Counted from the first letter of the stretch, positions 27,501 to 51,500 are shown. The stretch: 64,000 nt of DNA from Ascaris suum (GCA_013433145.1 CM024178.1:9657260-9721259); one strand, 5' to 3'. Program-made: numbers and translations. The notes: generated by a model not told the origin, from the sequence alone.

Positions 27501-28362
27501 ATTTTTTTTTGAAAAATTTTTTTGAGCAACCGATCGTCTGCGCAAAAAAAAGTGGTGCATTCGCTTTTTTTGGCTCATATTTATAGTCCACCAGCTTTTG
27601 CAATTGCATTTCCTAACGTTAACTCATTACATCGTTTGATCCTTCGTTTTGATTAGAAGGCGGTTTTTAATGGAATATTTGCTTGGCTGGCAGCAAGGTA
27701 TTACTTTCATTCATCTGCCTGGCACCAAGGCATTATTTCGATAAAGTTCTATCGACAGAATGAAATTTTTGCGGCCACTTTACAAGTGGCAGTGCAAGAT
27801 AGATATATATGTATCAAATCACAGTATTCCAGAACTCCAAGTACATTTATACAATTAGTGAAGCCTAATAATCTAAAAATCATCAATTAAGTGAATAAGA
27901 CAAAACCTATGACCAGTTAATATTCATAGAAATTATGAAGTAATTTTTTTCTCAATAAATAAAACAAATAAATGAACTTACCACTGCATGAATAATGCCT
28001 TTCACTTTGAGACCAACCCCACCGTCAAAATACAGTTGTACACCAGTTTCGATAGTCAATGTTGCACCAGCTTCGACAGTCAAATCGCTTTGAACTCTAT
28101 AAGGCGAATTGCGGAAATATAATGTCGCATTTCCTGTATAGACACCACCCAATGTGTTTTTTATTGGGTCCCTTATTGACCCGAGACCATCGATAACCGG
28201 TATGGAGTCTTTCCGCTCTAAAGGCAGTGATGGCAGATCAACTTGAGGGATCGGACCTTCACCACCAAATGATCGCAGAATATCAGCTGAAGTCTCAGAA
28301 GTTTGTGCGTAACACTCGAAAAACCTCCAGAGTAATAAAAACAATTGATAATAGACACGCAT
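535..28362 (-). CDS. bark: Protein bark beetle (Anakonda) homologue, N-terminal 1713 aa, 3' end beyond window
   Basis: Giant secreted/type I membrane protein; in Drosophila this family organises tricellular septate junctions and epithelial integrity. I rebuilt 26 exons on the minus strand: 27982-28362, 20907-21070, 19595-19650, 18881-19096, 17560-17680, 16217-16369, 15558-15682, 15119-15282, 14351-14565, 13704-13813, 12874-13152, 12037-12215, 10980-11243, 10242-10435, 9749-9932, 8742-8987, 8139-8258, 7464-7743, 6738-7066, 5941-6169, 4836-4918, 3850-4039, 2957-3192, 1989-2189, 1073-1258, 535-768. They sum to 5139 nt, and all phases join without a stop. Family-like stretches include NNDTYPFVMPHPECFPDAK, RWAGVRYSLL, EANNVYTIPNRN, DGYYAFVNISSNNF and DYVDSWPRSFAVGIFG. 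The last exon ends at a GTTTGT donor and no stop was found, so the C-terminal part (C-type lectin, transmembrane segment and tail in insects) lies off the left edge. Assignment rests on remembered family sequence, not a search. Confidence 0.93.
1347..1583. repeat. Degenerate ~42-bp tandem repeat flanked by a 16-bp direct repeat (bark intron 24)
   Basis: At about 1380-1470 two imperfect copies follow each other: GATAAAACCG...GGTTCAATACCGCCA...GAAACC, then GATAAGACCG...AGTTCAATTGTGCCA...GAACC, 42-45 bp each. The segment sits between two identical CAATAAAACATCGATG copies at 1348-1363 and 1568-1583. Confidence 0.55.
4284..4391. repeat. 36-bp degenerate tandem repeat, three units (bark intron 21)
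   Basis: GGAAAGT starts at 4284 and 4320, and GGGAAGT starts at 4356, exactly 36 bp apart. Units share GGAAAGT near the start and GAT.AAT at the end. The first unit also has a small palindrome (TTCCATT..AATGGAA). Confidence 0.6.
6738..8987 (-). other. bark: bark exons 16-19: second cap, second SRCR domain and helix restart
   Basis: Exon 16 (8742-8987) encodes VNPFAAVCNQRNP and a cap (GGTIW, then VPGARLTISPGT and GVGMLVQ). Exon 17 (8139-8258) leads into a second SRCR domain through AQIRLVDENDNQE. Exon 18 (7464-7743) carries GRLEVFVDGQWGTICNRSW, with Cys1075, Cys1088 and Cys1144. The final Cys1154 is in exon 19 (6738-7066), within GIRCAEPRWAG. The order cap - SRCR - aromatic linker - beta-helix repeats that of exons 1-5, so this is an internally duplicated module. 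Confidence 0.92.
7327..7398. repeat. 24-bp tandem repeat, three units (bark intron 18)
   Basis: Three head-to-tail 24-mers each begin GCCAAA or GCTCAA and end in GTCTC, CCTC or GCTC. On the minus strand they stay in frame with exon 18 if the intron is not removed, giving an 8-residue repeat with EPHWDSLS, EAHWANFG and ETHFPNFG. Confidence 0.7.
11380..11620. other. GC-richer unassigned patch inside bark intron 12
   Basis: This stretch is clearly richer in G+C than the surrounding intron and contains AGATCCGCGCCCACCC and GACACCTGCGTAAAGCC. No frame is open through it and I recognise no domain. It may be an old mobile-element remnant. I could not identify ends, terminal repeats or a target-site duplication. 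Confidence 0.35.
15695..15799. repeat. 21-bp tandem repeat, five units (bark intron 6)
   Basis: Five consecutive 21-bp units start CTTCAAC, CTTCAAA, CTTCAGG, TTTCAGT and CTTCAAC, with variable middles and a GCC or GGG near the end. Period and phase hold without indels across 105 bp. Confidence 0.7.
16685..16768 (+). repeat. Purine (GA)-rich tract in bark intron 5
   Basis: About 84 bp almost purely A and G on the plus strand, made of GAGAGA and GGAGA blocks. In the bark transcript it is a polypyrimidine tract. Confidence 0.8.
20031..20118. repeat. 22-bp tandem repeat, four units (bark intron 2)
   Basis: Four units of exactly 22 bp start at 20031, 20053, 20075 and 20097. The best conserved reads AATTTGTTCCACTAAGCCGA. 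Its core resembles units of the 15695 and 7327 arrays. Confidence 0.7.
20648..20693. repeat. Perfectly spaced hairpin, 21-bp arms and 4-nt loop (bark intron 2)
   Basis: The left arm 20648-20668 (GTGATATACTGTTGATAAGTG) and right arm 20673-20693 pair at 19 of 21 positions around the loop TTGT. A further TATATCAC follows directly. There is no sign that it is a transposon end. Either strand could fold. Confidence 0.65.
21071..27981 (-). other. bark intron 1 (6.9 kb), no nested gene identified
   Basis: This is the longest intron of the three genes, between the signal-peptide exon and the first SRCR exon. It contains many short open frames (for example 25421-25819, 132 codons), none with a recognisable domain. 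It also has a 21-bp array at 23793-23897, a two-copy ~31-bp repeat near 27690-27750 (CTGGCAGCAAGG / CTGGCACCAAGG), and 12-base C runs at 26437 and 26892. A long first intron can hold enhancers, but nothing specific can be named. Confidence 0.6.
23793..23897. repeat. 21-bp degenerate tandem repeat, about five units (bark intron 1)
   Basis: Units 1 and 2 match closely (GAAAGACG-TTG-CTGACAG). Units 3 to 5 are diverged but keep a 21-bp spacing, and CTGACAG returns in unit 4. Confidence 0.5.
27982..28362 (-). other. bark: bark exon 1: signal peptide and first beta-helix cap
   Basis: Codons 1-127. The start at 28362 opens with MRVYYQLFLLLWRFFECYAQ, a hydrophobic core followed by a small residue before Q20, which reads as a signal peptide cut near residue 19. 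A low-complexity linker rich in P, L and D follows. Then comes a cap motif (SPYRVQSDLTVEAGATLTI, then GVGLKVKG), the same design as the cap in exon 16. The exon ends in phase 0 at a GTAAGT donor. Upstream on the minus strand TTTTATTCAAG lies 9 nt before the ATG and could accept a spliced leader, but it is a weak match to TTTCAG. Confidence 0.88.
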
Positions 28363-29700
28363 TATTGTGTGCTTGAATAAAATTCACTCAAAAATAAGCC
28401 GAATAAAGCAGCTGGTAGCATAAATACTTCTATGCCATACGTGATAAGCCAGAGATTGAAAGCCTTTCATCAAACGGAAATAATATATACACCGAGGAAA
28501 TAATCGAAGGTGAACATGATGTTAAATGATAAGCAGTACAGAAGACGAAAATGATAAGCGGTATAGAAGACGACTCAGGTAGATAGGAAAAGGCGCGGCA
28601 ATGTCAATGCGATAGTACAATATGCTCACATTTGACGTTATGGACACTACCAAAGTATTCAGCAATCATTTGCGGACGCAAACAGCTAAACGGTCCCGTT
28701 ATGAATCATACGTAACGCATCGTTGAATCGATCGCAACACACAGCAGATTAGTGTGCGTGTCGTCGTTGTGCTGTTCTTAGAACGTTTGCTAGCTCTATC
28801 CCGCCTGGCTGGTCGATGTTTGTAGTACTATGGTGTTCTCAGCGTATGACCTACCTGTAGGTCACACCCCCTTGACGAGCCGATAGTGGACAAATACTGA
28901 CCTTGTCCTTGTCTGCTGCTCTCGCGTCCTCTATCTCTTTCATTTGTTTCTTCTATCGCATTTCGCCACCATTTCGGCTAACAAAGGTGGAAAATTAGAG
29001 ACCTCTCATGGATCTGCATAAATAAAAACATTCTCATCGAGTGCCGACACTGTGAACGTTTCATACTTGTCCTTAACGCATCACGCTCCCATGAACATTC
29101 AGAGATGGTCTTTTCGAAAATGCTGCGATCATCTACAAGTGACCACTAACTAGTGACCACCCTGCTGACAATGGTGAGGTTCGATTTAAGACGTATCATA
29201 ACTATTACTGCAAAAAGTTGTATGCAAATAGAATGAGAGACTAAAAGAGAACAAAAGAAAAATTGACTATAATAGGATCTTTCACTGTATAATAACTTTA
29301 ATCCTGCGAGCATTCTATTCCAGGGGAAATAGCCTCTGAAATAGATAAAGAAATGACGATGCATATACTACCACTACGTCTTAGGCATTGAAGCAGAATT
29401 CTTATGGATACACAAAAACTATTAACTAATTTATTTAAATAATAATTTGTTATTAGTAATAACAGTTGGTTTCCATGACAACTGCCTACCGTTATCAAAT
29501 CAACTGTTTTTAGTTTTTCTTTTTTTTTTTAATAGGAAATAATATCGATGTTCTTGACAAAAAAAAATCTGATGTCGAACAATAGCCTCTTCTCCTTTTT
29601 TTGCTTCTCATTTCTCAAAATTCGTTTTTCTTTTTCAATTTTGATTTTTTTTTTATCGCTTACGATGGGTATGCTATTTTAAAAATTTATTTTTTTTTTC
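28363..29700. promoter_or_regulatory. Upstream flank of bark (presumed promoter region)
   Basis: This region lies between the bark ATG and the micropeptide candidate on the opposite strand. It is less A+T rich than the introns, with a balanced stretch around 28600-28950. I see no TATA box or other element I would name. The role is inferred from position only. Confidence 0.35.
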
Positions 29701-29709
29701 AAATTTCAG
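29701..29709 (+). promoter_or_regulatory. Splice-acceptor-like site, possible spliced-leader addition site
   Basis: A long T run ends in AAATTTCAG, the nematode 3' splice-site consensus, 37 nt before an ATG. No matching upstream exon was found on the plus strand, so it may accept a trans-spliced leader. It could instead be the last acceptor of an unseen gene. Confidence 0.45.
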
Positions 29710-29746
29710 GACGCTCAGAAAAGTGGTCTTAATTGAAGTGAAAACG

Positions 29747-29911
29747 ATGGCCTATGAAGCTTATCATTTGAATCTTTTTCTGATGATGCTAACATTATCG
29801 TTATGTTTGCTGGCACTCTTCACACTACTTCTTGTTGCTATTTCTGCACGATTCCCAAAATTACGTCAAGTTTTCTCACCACCTCGTAATAACTACGAGC
29901 AATTAATTTAA
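29747..29911 (+). CDS. Candidate 54-aa one-pass membrane micropeptide
   Basis: Starts MAYEAYHLNLF, then has about 25 hydrophobic residues (about 9-34, rich in L, T and M), then a basic ARFPKLRQ turn and a tail ending NNYEQLI. The tail holds YEQL, which fits a YxxPhi endocytic sorting motif. The basic residues after the helix predict a luminal or outside N-terminus with the tail in the cytosol. The ATG is the first after the acceptor at 29709. The frame stays open back to that acceptor, so this could also be a terminal exon of a longer gene. I do not recognise the family. Codon make-up and coherent membrane topology favour coding, but the length alone could be chance. Confidence 0.4.
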   Translation: MAYEAYHLNLFLMMLTLSLCLLALFTLLLVAISARFPKLRQVFSPPRNNYEQLI

Positions 29912-32900
29912 TATTGTATGCAATAATATTGCGATTATTCAACTTAATCGATATTATCGAACAGGAAAGCTCATCAAATGTATCGATTTTATGCGATGAA
30001 ATGGACTGAATTTTAAACGATCGATCGATAATCAATGTTAATCAATCGATTCGAATAATTCGCCTGATGCAACTATATGCTTATCTACCTCCTCTCTACG
30101 CAATAATAATCTCCAATCTCTCCCTTCAATTCGTTCAGCTATCGTTTGAATTGTTCAAGTATTGTTATATCAAAAATGCAAATTAAGACGGGGGTTCCTT
30201 AAGCGAAATTCGTTCAAAAAAAACACCTATTTCGAATTTACATTTACTATTAAATTCCGGCCCCGAATTTATTAATTACATCCACATATGTCATAGAACG
30301 GTGAAGATATTGATTTTGAAATCTATATTTGAAATACAATCGTATCACCATAATCGCTATCGCAAAGCCTCAAGGATATTTTATTTCAACAATAGAACGA
30401 TAGATGCGATGGGAAAATACCTTTAAAATACGTCTTATGTAATCACCATAATTTATTAATTTATCGATTGTAATATTTGTAATACTCGTTAAATTACTTT
30501 TGCAAAGAGAAATGTAATAATTGTAAAGCGTTACGTGATGGTCTGATTGACTGAAAATGCAATAAGATGTGCAAAAACGATTGTATTCGATGGATGGCAA
30601 TTTCATAGATTTGTTGATTCAATTTAATAATTTACAACGACATTTTAAAAATGAAACAATTTCGATGGCGTTCTTCCACCCGTTAATACCTCGGCAACGT
30701 TTATTGCTCAATCGATAAAGCATATTCACTCTTCACACTTCAACTTCGAGCATTTAGCAATATGCAATAATTGTAAAATTTTGCAAAAAAAAAACGCCGC
30801 TAAAAACGCAAAGTTTTCAGCTTTTTCTTTGCAACGAATATTTAATTATGCAAAGTATCTAATAAAATTCATTGCAATGAATGAGAATATTTCATTCTAC
30901 TTTATTCAATGCGGCAAATTCAAAAAGTTCAACGTATCGGTTACACGATAAACGTTACCGCTATCGTTTATTTGTGGCAATAAAATTTAAATCCTACAGT
31001 AAAAAAAAAAAAATTTACATCTTACGATAGCATTATTTTAAACAACATTAGCCCAATGAGTTTCCATTTGTACTGGATACAACAGCCACACTTAAGACTA
31101 TTTGCCGCAACTTTCTAGTTAAAAGTTTCGTTAAGGATCTCTTAAAAAATGAATCCAAAATATCGCCGACAAGTATTTAATAGGATGAATAGCCCCCAGC
31201 AAGACTCAAATTTGTTCGAAACTTACAGCTCTAAATGCCATGTTGGATATTATACTTATATAACATCAGAATACTTCATACTAGAGCTCTAGTATGGTTT
31301 CGAATTTTAGAATTGGTTACAACATTCAATAATTTGCAGAAATTCGAATCAAACGGCAAAAATTCCAAACATGAAAACTTTTTTTCTGAAATTTTAGCGG
31401 AATCTGCACGCTTCCATAATACCATCATCCAAACATCAGACCTCAAATACTGTACTGTAATGTAAATGAATCACCAATGACCGTAATTTGTATATCTTTT
31501 TATCACCAGTTTCAAAAAAAAGAGGATTTTTTGCGGGTCGTATACGTCTTTTATTTTCATGTTATTTGATAATTTTACCTACTTCAATTGTATTCTTCGC
31601 CAAAAGCCCCTCAACACTTATTGCCGACATATTTGCAAAATACTATTCCTCTTCTCTATGGTCTCCTTGCTTCGTTTCTAATATCAGTTCATCAAAGAAC
31701 ATCGAAAAAATTCTCAGCTTCTCCTAAAGTTTTCCTTGGGTCCATCTCAGCCTAATTTCACTACACAGCTAGAAACCCTTAAGCCTGAAATCTGGAATAT
31801 CGCAGGCTGAAGTCAGATTTGATCCCTTGTTTTAAATTGTATGAGGCTTTCCGACACCCCGTTATTGGAAATATTTAAATATACCCTCTCTGTAAGCTTC
31901 GTGAGCAGAGTATCACTTCCAACTTGCCAAAAAACGTCGCCGCGCAAAGAACACTTCGCAGAATTTTCGGTTTCGTGTTACACAGTCCGAAATCTGCTCC
32001 CCGCCTGTGTCGTTAATGCATCTATTCGTTCATCTTTCATGTTCTTGCTGAGTCGTTCCGTTCTCCATATTACTATTACTTTTAATTACTGAATATCTAT
32101 TTGTTTGTTCGAAATGTAGTTTTGCTCTTTTCTCCTATTCATCTCTTATTTTTTATGTTTCCTCTCCTCGGCTAGTTGAAATTAAAAAAAAAAATAATTA
32201 TTTTCAAATTACTAAACATTTTAGGAATTGCAAAAAAAAAAAAATTAATTTATATATTCGTAATGATAATTTTTCATTTATTTCATAGAATACTACTTCA
32301 ATAATATTCATTGTAAATTGTATAATCGCAGACGTACAAAAAATTTTCTACATTACATCATAATTTTTATGGTGAGGAAGAATTTAAATATATTGCAATC
32401 TATTCATTCGATTGATGATCCTCAAAGGAATAAGTGTTATAGACGTCACGGCACAACAGATATGCCTCATCTTTGGAAGCGATTAAAAAAATTTCATTCA
32501 TCATTTCGGTTTGCTTCTTTTCTCCAACATTGTTTATAATTTTTGAGCATTTTCTGCGAACACTTCAAATTGAACTCTCTTCAGTAAATTTCCGAATAGC
32601 AACCTTCCCTTGAGAAACAAAACAAAGGCGAATGTAATTTGATGCACTCGAATGCCTCTCTGGGCAGGTCATATTGTTTAGTGTTGCTGCTCTTTTATGC
32701 GGGTCGAATAAAGGCTCAATTATCCAATGGCTATATTGTGAAGAAAATCACTACATAAGTAAAAGATGAAATTCACAACCTCGTGCACTGTGCCTTCATT
32801 CGCATGTACTCACATCATTCCTCCGAATGTGGTGTACATTTTGCCCCGTAACGCTCATCACAAAGCGAGTGATAAGGTCAAAATTAGTAACATTGATTAG

Positions 32901-35710
32901 TACTCACCTTCACGCTAATGCTTAATTCGCATAAAAAGAACATCATTACCTTGATGAAAACAAAACTGAGGTCATCGAAGGATTAACTCGCTCATCGTCA
33001 TCGCATTTTCTGAGACCTTAACACAATGTAAACGACTCCCAATGACGTTTCCCATTGCAGCGAATATAGAACGCCCTTCATCAATTGCTAGAACAGTTTT
33101 ACTATGGAGTAGCTGGCACTGAGTGCGATCTGGGTTGATTCGAAGCCAGTCAGGTGAGGAGCTGATCACATTAATTTTTGTACACTGTTTAAGCGTTAAT
33201 AAGATGGCAAAGAGGAAGGGCTTTTGAAATTAACGTTTACCTCGTCTCCTCTGCTCACCTGATCCATTTTCTGGGTATAACTCTTAGCCAACAACTGCAA
33301 AGTCCCCAACACTATTTTTCTTTCAAATAAAATCCTATAGATAAGTGAGTACGTATATTATCGGTTGGTTATTTACCTATCAAATCAACTCTAAAAGATT
33401 TTCAAGTCTTGTGAAGGCAAAACTATGAGTGGAATTGAATTTTGAATACCAATAACACAAATAAAAATAATATTATCACCAATAAATATATTCAAAAGCA
33501 GTTTCTGGAGTAAGATAAACATTCACACAAATGAAAACACTATATCCATATTAAGCGAGTAAAAGAAGGTAGAGATTTGTTAAGCATCTAGATAATGAAA
33601 TGAACGGCGCATTCACCACAATCGCAGAATTATAAACAGTATCAACGTTAACAATAAAAAACTGCAAGCAAAAATCTTGTAGTATGGACATGAGTAAAAT
33701 CGATCTGGGCCAACACCACAAATAAATCCAGCTCTGCTCAAGTTAACAAGAATTAAACCTGGTTTCCGACTCTACCTCCCCCCCCCCCTCCAGGTGGTTC
33801 AAAGCCAGCCGCCGAACCAGCGCCGGGGCCACTTTCAACCTGCGCCCAACGTTCGGTGCATTAAAACCTATTCCTTACCAACCTCGAGTAGTGATAAAAC
33901 TCAAGTAAATCAAATAATTCTTTCACTGGCATGCGAGGTGTTGAAACATAGAAAACCAGAGAAAGGCGACAAAAGGAGAAAAAAATTGCCCAATGAAAAG
34001 TAACAAGTTTCGAAAAGGAGTAAAATCACTAACAAAAACATAATGCTGTTATCGCACAAAGAAATCATAGAAAAACTTCGACTCTTTTAGTAGTAAATCT
34101 CCCTCCCCCACCCTCTCCGCCTTATTCCACTTCAATGTGGCAACTCGTATGCATCCAGGTTTCATAACAGTTCACGCTGATTACTTATATGAATTATTTT
34201 AATTAAACACAATTAAACATCAAACATCAATATATAACAACCTAAAAATAAACATTTGGCATAAAAAATAAGGCATGTGTATTTATGATTATCAGCGAAC
34301 GTACATTTAAAAACGACTGAATAGAAAAAATATGAAACATTAAAAGCAGAAAGTTTTAAGTATCCGCAGGAAAATGCGCTAAGTATAATCAACATTATCA
34401 AGTTCCCACAAACATTCACATTTAAATGAGATAACTTAAATTACCTAGAAGTTTCCGCTTACTTGGAATCCTTGACCACAGAATGTTTTTACTGAAATAA
34501 ATAACTCGCAAAGTTTTCAGTTCTTTGAGGAGGTAAAAAACTCGAAAATGTCAAGCTCGAAACTGGAAAAAGGGGAAGTAAGGGTATAAAATTCTCTTTA
34601 ATAAAACATTTAAATGAATGAATTTGTGTACATAAGGAAATTCGAAGCCCAATGAGTCACCAATAATATTACCTGTAACTAAAAAGCGAACAAATGCGTC
34701 AAGGCTTCACGATACAGGTGTTTCCTGTTGCTGATAACAATAGAAATGCTCTAGTCGACCATTTGGATGATGAGCAAACGCACTGCAAATAAATTCAAAT
34801 ATTACTGCTGAAATTCAGCTCATCTCAATTAACCTGTCCAGCGACGTCATCGCTGAAAAAAATTCACTGAATTACGAAAGCTAATGCTTTAGATGCTCTA
34901 CGTGAAAATAAACAATAATATGCAAATGTCGTAGAACGAAACCCACGTCGATTATATGTATATGATTGTGTGCAAATTTGCGTATATAAAAACTAAATGG
35001 AAAATTACGCATCGTAGTGCAGTTATTGCGAGTATCGCGTATTTACGTCAAAACTTTAAACCTCATCATAGTAAAGTGTTACAATATAGGTCACTCTAGG
35101 TATATCTACCTTTCCCATCCTTGCAGCCAATTTAGCTCATCACAGCCGAAGGTCATACATCCAGTATCCCGCACTTTCAACTGCTCAGATTCTAGGTCAT
35201 GATTTACTGTACAGAATATGAGCATTTTTCCTTCTGAAATCTTTTCCTGCTAAAAAAAAATACCCTTAAAGTTTGCAATTAAAGTCACTAGTGTTTTAAG
35301 TACCATTCTCGAAAATATTACTGATTGATCGAAGTTATTCTAAGGTATTTATCTGTAGAGGATTCCGTTGTTTTATTTATCTCATCGTTATTATCGCACA
35401 GAGTCAAAATAATAAAAAGATTTTCAGATATGTGCCACTTAATGAATCCTCTCTTATTCGAATAAAGATAGTTCCGTTAAAATTTTAAAAAATACTGAAC
35501 TGAATTGCAATGTAATCATCATTTAAAAAAATGACGGATAAAAAAAGTGGCGAACCTATTTCCAATTTTTTTTCCACAAACAGCGCATTCGCTAGCGTAT
35601 CCAATAGTGAATTTCACCGATTCGCTTTTCGTTTTTCTATCAAGACAATGCGACAGTGCCGAATCACATATCGCTCTATGAAGCTGCACCTATAAATTAT
35701 CGTCGAACTG

Positions 35711-35711
<1 letters not shown>
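29912..35711. other. Intergenic DNA between micropeptide candidate and vps-39 3' flank
   Basis: A+T-rich sequence with many short unrelated open frames of at most 83 codons and no recognisable domain. One GC-rich spot at 33775-33870 follows an 11-base C run. Its short proline/alanine-rich frame is closed upstream by a stop, so I do not call a gene. No RNA gene was recognised. Confidence 0.55.

Positions 35712-35806
<95 letters not shown>
35712..35806. repeat. (TA)n microsatellite, 95 bp, downstream of vps-39
   Basis: Uninterrupted TA repeat beginning 187 bp beyond the vps-39 stop codon, possibly inside its 3' UTR. Confidence 0.97.
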
Positions 35807-35809
<3 letters not shown>

Positions 35810-35839
35810 TTTCTGCTTAACAATACTTCATAACCATGT

Positions 35840-35930
35840 AATGAGTTCAAAAGTTTCACCTCATTTGGGATTCGAACCCCTATCCCTCATGTACCCCTCA
35901 AATGACATAAACAACTCTTATATTATTGAA
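35840..35930 (-). repeat. tRNA-like (Pol III B-box) repeat, copy 1
   Basis: On the minus strand GGGGTTCGAATCCC matches the Pol III B box/T-arm exactly, followed by AATGAGGTGAAAC. No complete cloverleaf can be drawn, so it is not called a tRNA gene. A related segment occurs at 48250-48305. Confidence 0.4.
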
Positions 35931-35992
35931 TACATGTCGTCATGTTCATTCAAATTCATCACCATATATTTTGCACTCATATTCCTCTCTTC

Positions 35993-48574
<12,582 letters not shown>

Positions 48575-51500
48575 TTCCGCCACGTTTCCGCTACGACGGT
48601 GTCAATAATTGAGAAGGAAAGAAAGCGATGATCAGCTCGATATTTTCCTCCTATTTAATAGGTAAGCACATCTGTTAAGTGTATAAAGTGGCACCCACAA
48701 ATTGAAATTGAAACATAAGCAAGTTTATTTATTTCGACAAATATGCAACCGATCATTTATTAACTATTAGATGAATTTAATAATTAATGAAAATATTTTG
48801 GCTAATTTAAATGTCATTCTATCGTAGTGATTAAACAGCTAATAAATATAAAAATTTAATGATACTATATACATATTAATGAAATAGAAAAATAAGTTTA
48901 TATATTGCAAAATTTAAAAACTTTGTCTCAAATTTTATTGAAACAATGAGAAACAATAGAGTTGAGGAAAAAAAATATGAAAGATAGACTCAAAAACATT
49001 CAGCGAAATTTGAAAACCTTTCCCGAGACAAATAATAATTAAAATTACAAGTATAAAGAAATGAAAGCAATAAAAATAATCCCTCCCAAATCGTATATTT
49101 AGATGCAATTTAGAGCTGCAAACGTTTCATAATGGCTCCCATTAGGCGCAGGATGATGCTTGAACGCATGCGTGCGTGCGTGTGTTGCATTCGCGCGCAA
49201 CAGGTCAGCGTGATTACACGCGCTGTGCGGCTTTTCGTTAGTCATGGTGTGTGTGTTGAGGTGGAAGCGAATTTTTTATGGTATGTTTATAGAGGTGGTG
49301 TTGATCGAGTGGGAGGAATTATTTGATATCCTCAGTCGTTCGATTGATTTCGTCGAATATCGATTTATCGATCTTCGTTGATCCGACCCATGATCACATC
49401 GAATAGGTCTTCCCGTTATCCACCTGATTAACATTCGAACTTTGGTCTGTGTTTTATCTGTAAACTTTCACTAATTATTTCGAATTTTCACTGTTTTTCA
49501 AGACTATCTTTGATGTGATTGGCTACATCGTTTTAAAAGAGATTCCTCTATTTTATGTCGTATACTGTATTACTGGTTACAATTTGTTTTAAGGTATTGC
49601 TCAAAGGAATATGTCAGTTTAACCTGAAGTGTCTTTGAAGTTCGGGAAAATTTTTGCTCATCAGTGATAATGGTAACCGCCCTGCTATTATCAGCTGTGA
49701 TGTGCGTCGAACTCTTATGATATGGAAAGGTTGATGTGGACGACAATCAATTTCAATGTGTGCTTGATGAGGCGATGAGCTATATACGTTGCTGTCGTAA
49801 TGTTGTTGTGTTGTGTTTTTGGGTGGGAGTGGGGGATGGAGGGGGAGGGGGCAAGAATTGATGCCGAGTGAATCGTACCCCCATGAGGAGTGCACTTATT
49901 GTATTTGGTAAGAACCTTTGAGGATTTACTTTTGCTGTCGTGACTTTTGGTACAATTAAAAACTTACAAAAGCCGAATATTGCCAATAAACTTGCAAATG
50001 AACGAGACCGAATTGCAACCCGAACTCTAGTTGTGGGTGAGAAAAAGGTTAATTGTAATCTGGACATTAATTTGGCATTGCTAAGTTGGTGTTTGCTCCT
50101 CTACCAGAAAAAGATGAGGGTACTGGTTTTGAGGAATGCTTATACTTGTTACGAATGCTTGAGGTTGTTTGAGAATCCAGATGCTCTCTGTTGGTCTTCA
50201 CTTAGTACAGGTTTGAGGTTTGTGGGATGCTTGCTCAACGAGCATTCTTTATAATCCTGCAGTCTATGGTCATTAGCTAGAAGTGCCGGAAAAATAACTC
50301 GACCTACAAAGAGGTGATACTGTTGTACGATTCCCTTAGGCTTAGACCTTGAAAACTCCAAAGCAGAACGCTGCAAGTTGAACCCCATCCTTCTGTGAAC
50401 GGAGGAGAATATTTTCAAAACTTCCTTCCTAATCGATTTTACAAGCTGTGTAAATATCAGAAAGGTTGTTTTCGATTTAAATTTCCTAATTTATGACACA
50501 TTTCCATATACTGGTGTACTTTTATTTATTGAATTCTGTTTCAAAATTCGATATGGAAAATGTGCAAAGAATTTGCAAATAGGAATTCAGTAAACTGGGG
50601 AAAGGCAATGATGCGTTAAGCGCATATTTTTTTATATTGTCTAATTTGCACTGCTTTTTTTCTTTCTGCTGGTTGCTTGTAATATGTAGCAATTGTCTGT
50701 TGGATTTATAGTCAGGGAATTTTCCGGTGCACTTAAGTTTGTAGAAAGCGCTCTATTTAATTTAGGATGGATGGCTGTAATGTTGACCTTATGAATGGAA
50801 GTGGAAACACAGACACATGAGAAAATGTTTTTTAACGTTTTATGTTCTAATATTACATCGATTACTTCCATTCCTCATATCAGTTCAGTTTATAAATGTA
50901 TTTATGGGATTTTAGCGTCATTTAATCAAACTTGATTAATTATTTATGGGAAGAAATTATTGCATACTGGAAAAATTTCAGTATTTCGAAAGTTGCAGTA
51001 ATATTGACTACAATGAGTTAAAATGTAATTGTTAGAAATTGAGCAGACTGAAATGATTCTCAGCAGTCTATTTTAGGCTTTACCACATAAGTTGATTAGT
51101 TCTTTCTGACTTGTATAATTTGCATATTTAATAATAGGATGCCTTTTTTAAATATTGGCTTTACTTGGTTTTTATCACTTTTATAGCTATTAACGTTTTG
51201 AAATTTCGTTTAAGTTTTAATTGTTTGGCAAGCTTTTGGGAACACATTATCAATACCGCATCCGCATAATTGTAAGGTGAATGCGCGCTATAGCAATGCC
51301 AGTTCTTTGGGGGGGGGGGGGGGTTAGGGAGGAGGAACACTCACCCATAAGATGATTCCTAGCGCAGACTTCCATTCGCAGTTTCTATTTTAGGTTCATG
51401 ACGTCAGTCGTGTCTACTGTGGTATTTTTTAGGTATCGAGCGCCGACCTGAAGCTTATTTCCCACCCACAATTAGTTTTATCAGTCAAATAAAATTTATT

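Noticed and set aside
33720..33870. C-terminal coding exon with a proline/alanine-rich end
   Set aside because: The frame depends on an 11-base C run, is closed by a stop just upstream, and has no partner exon.
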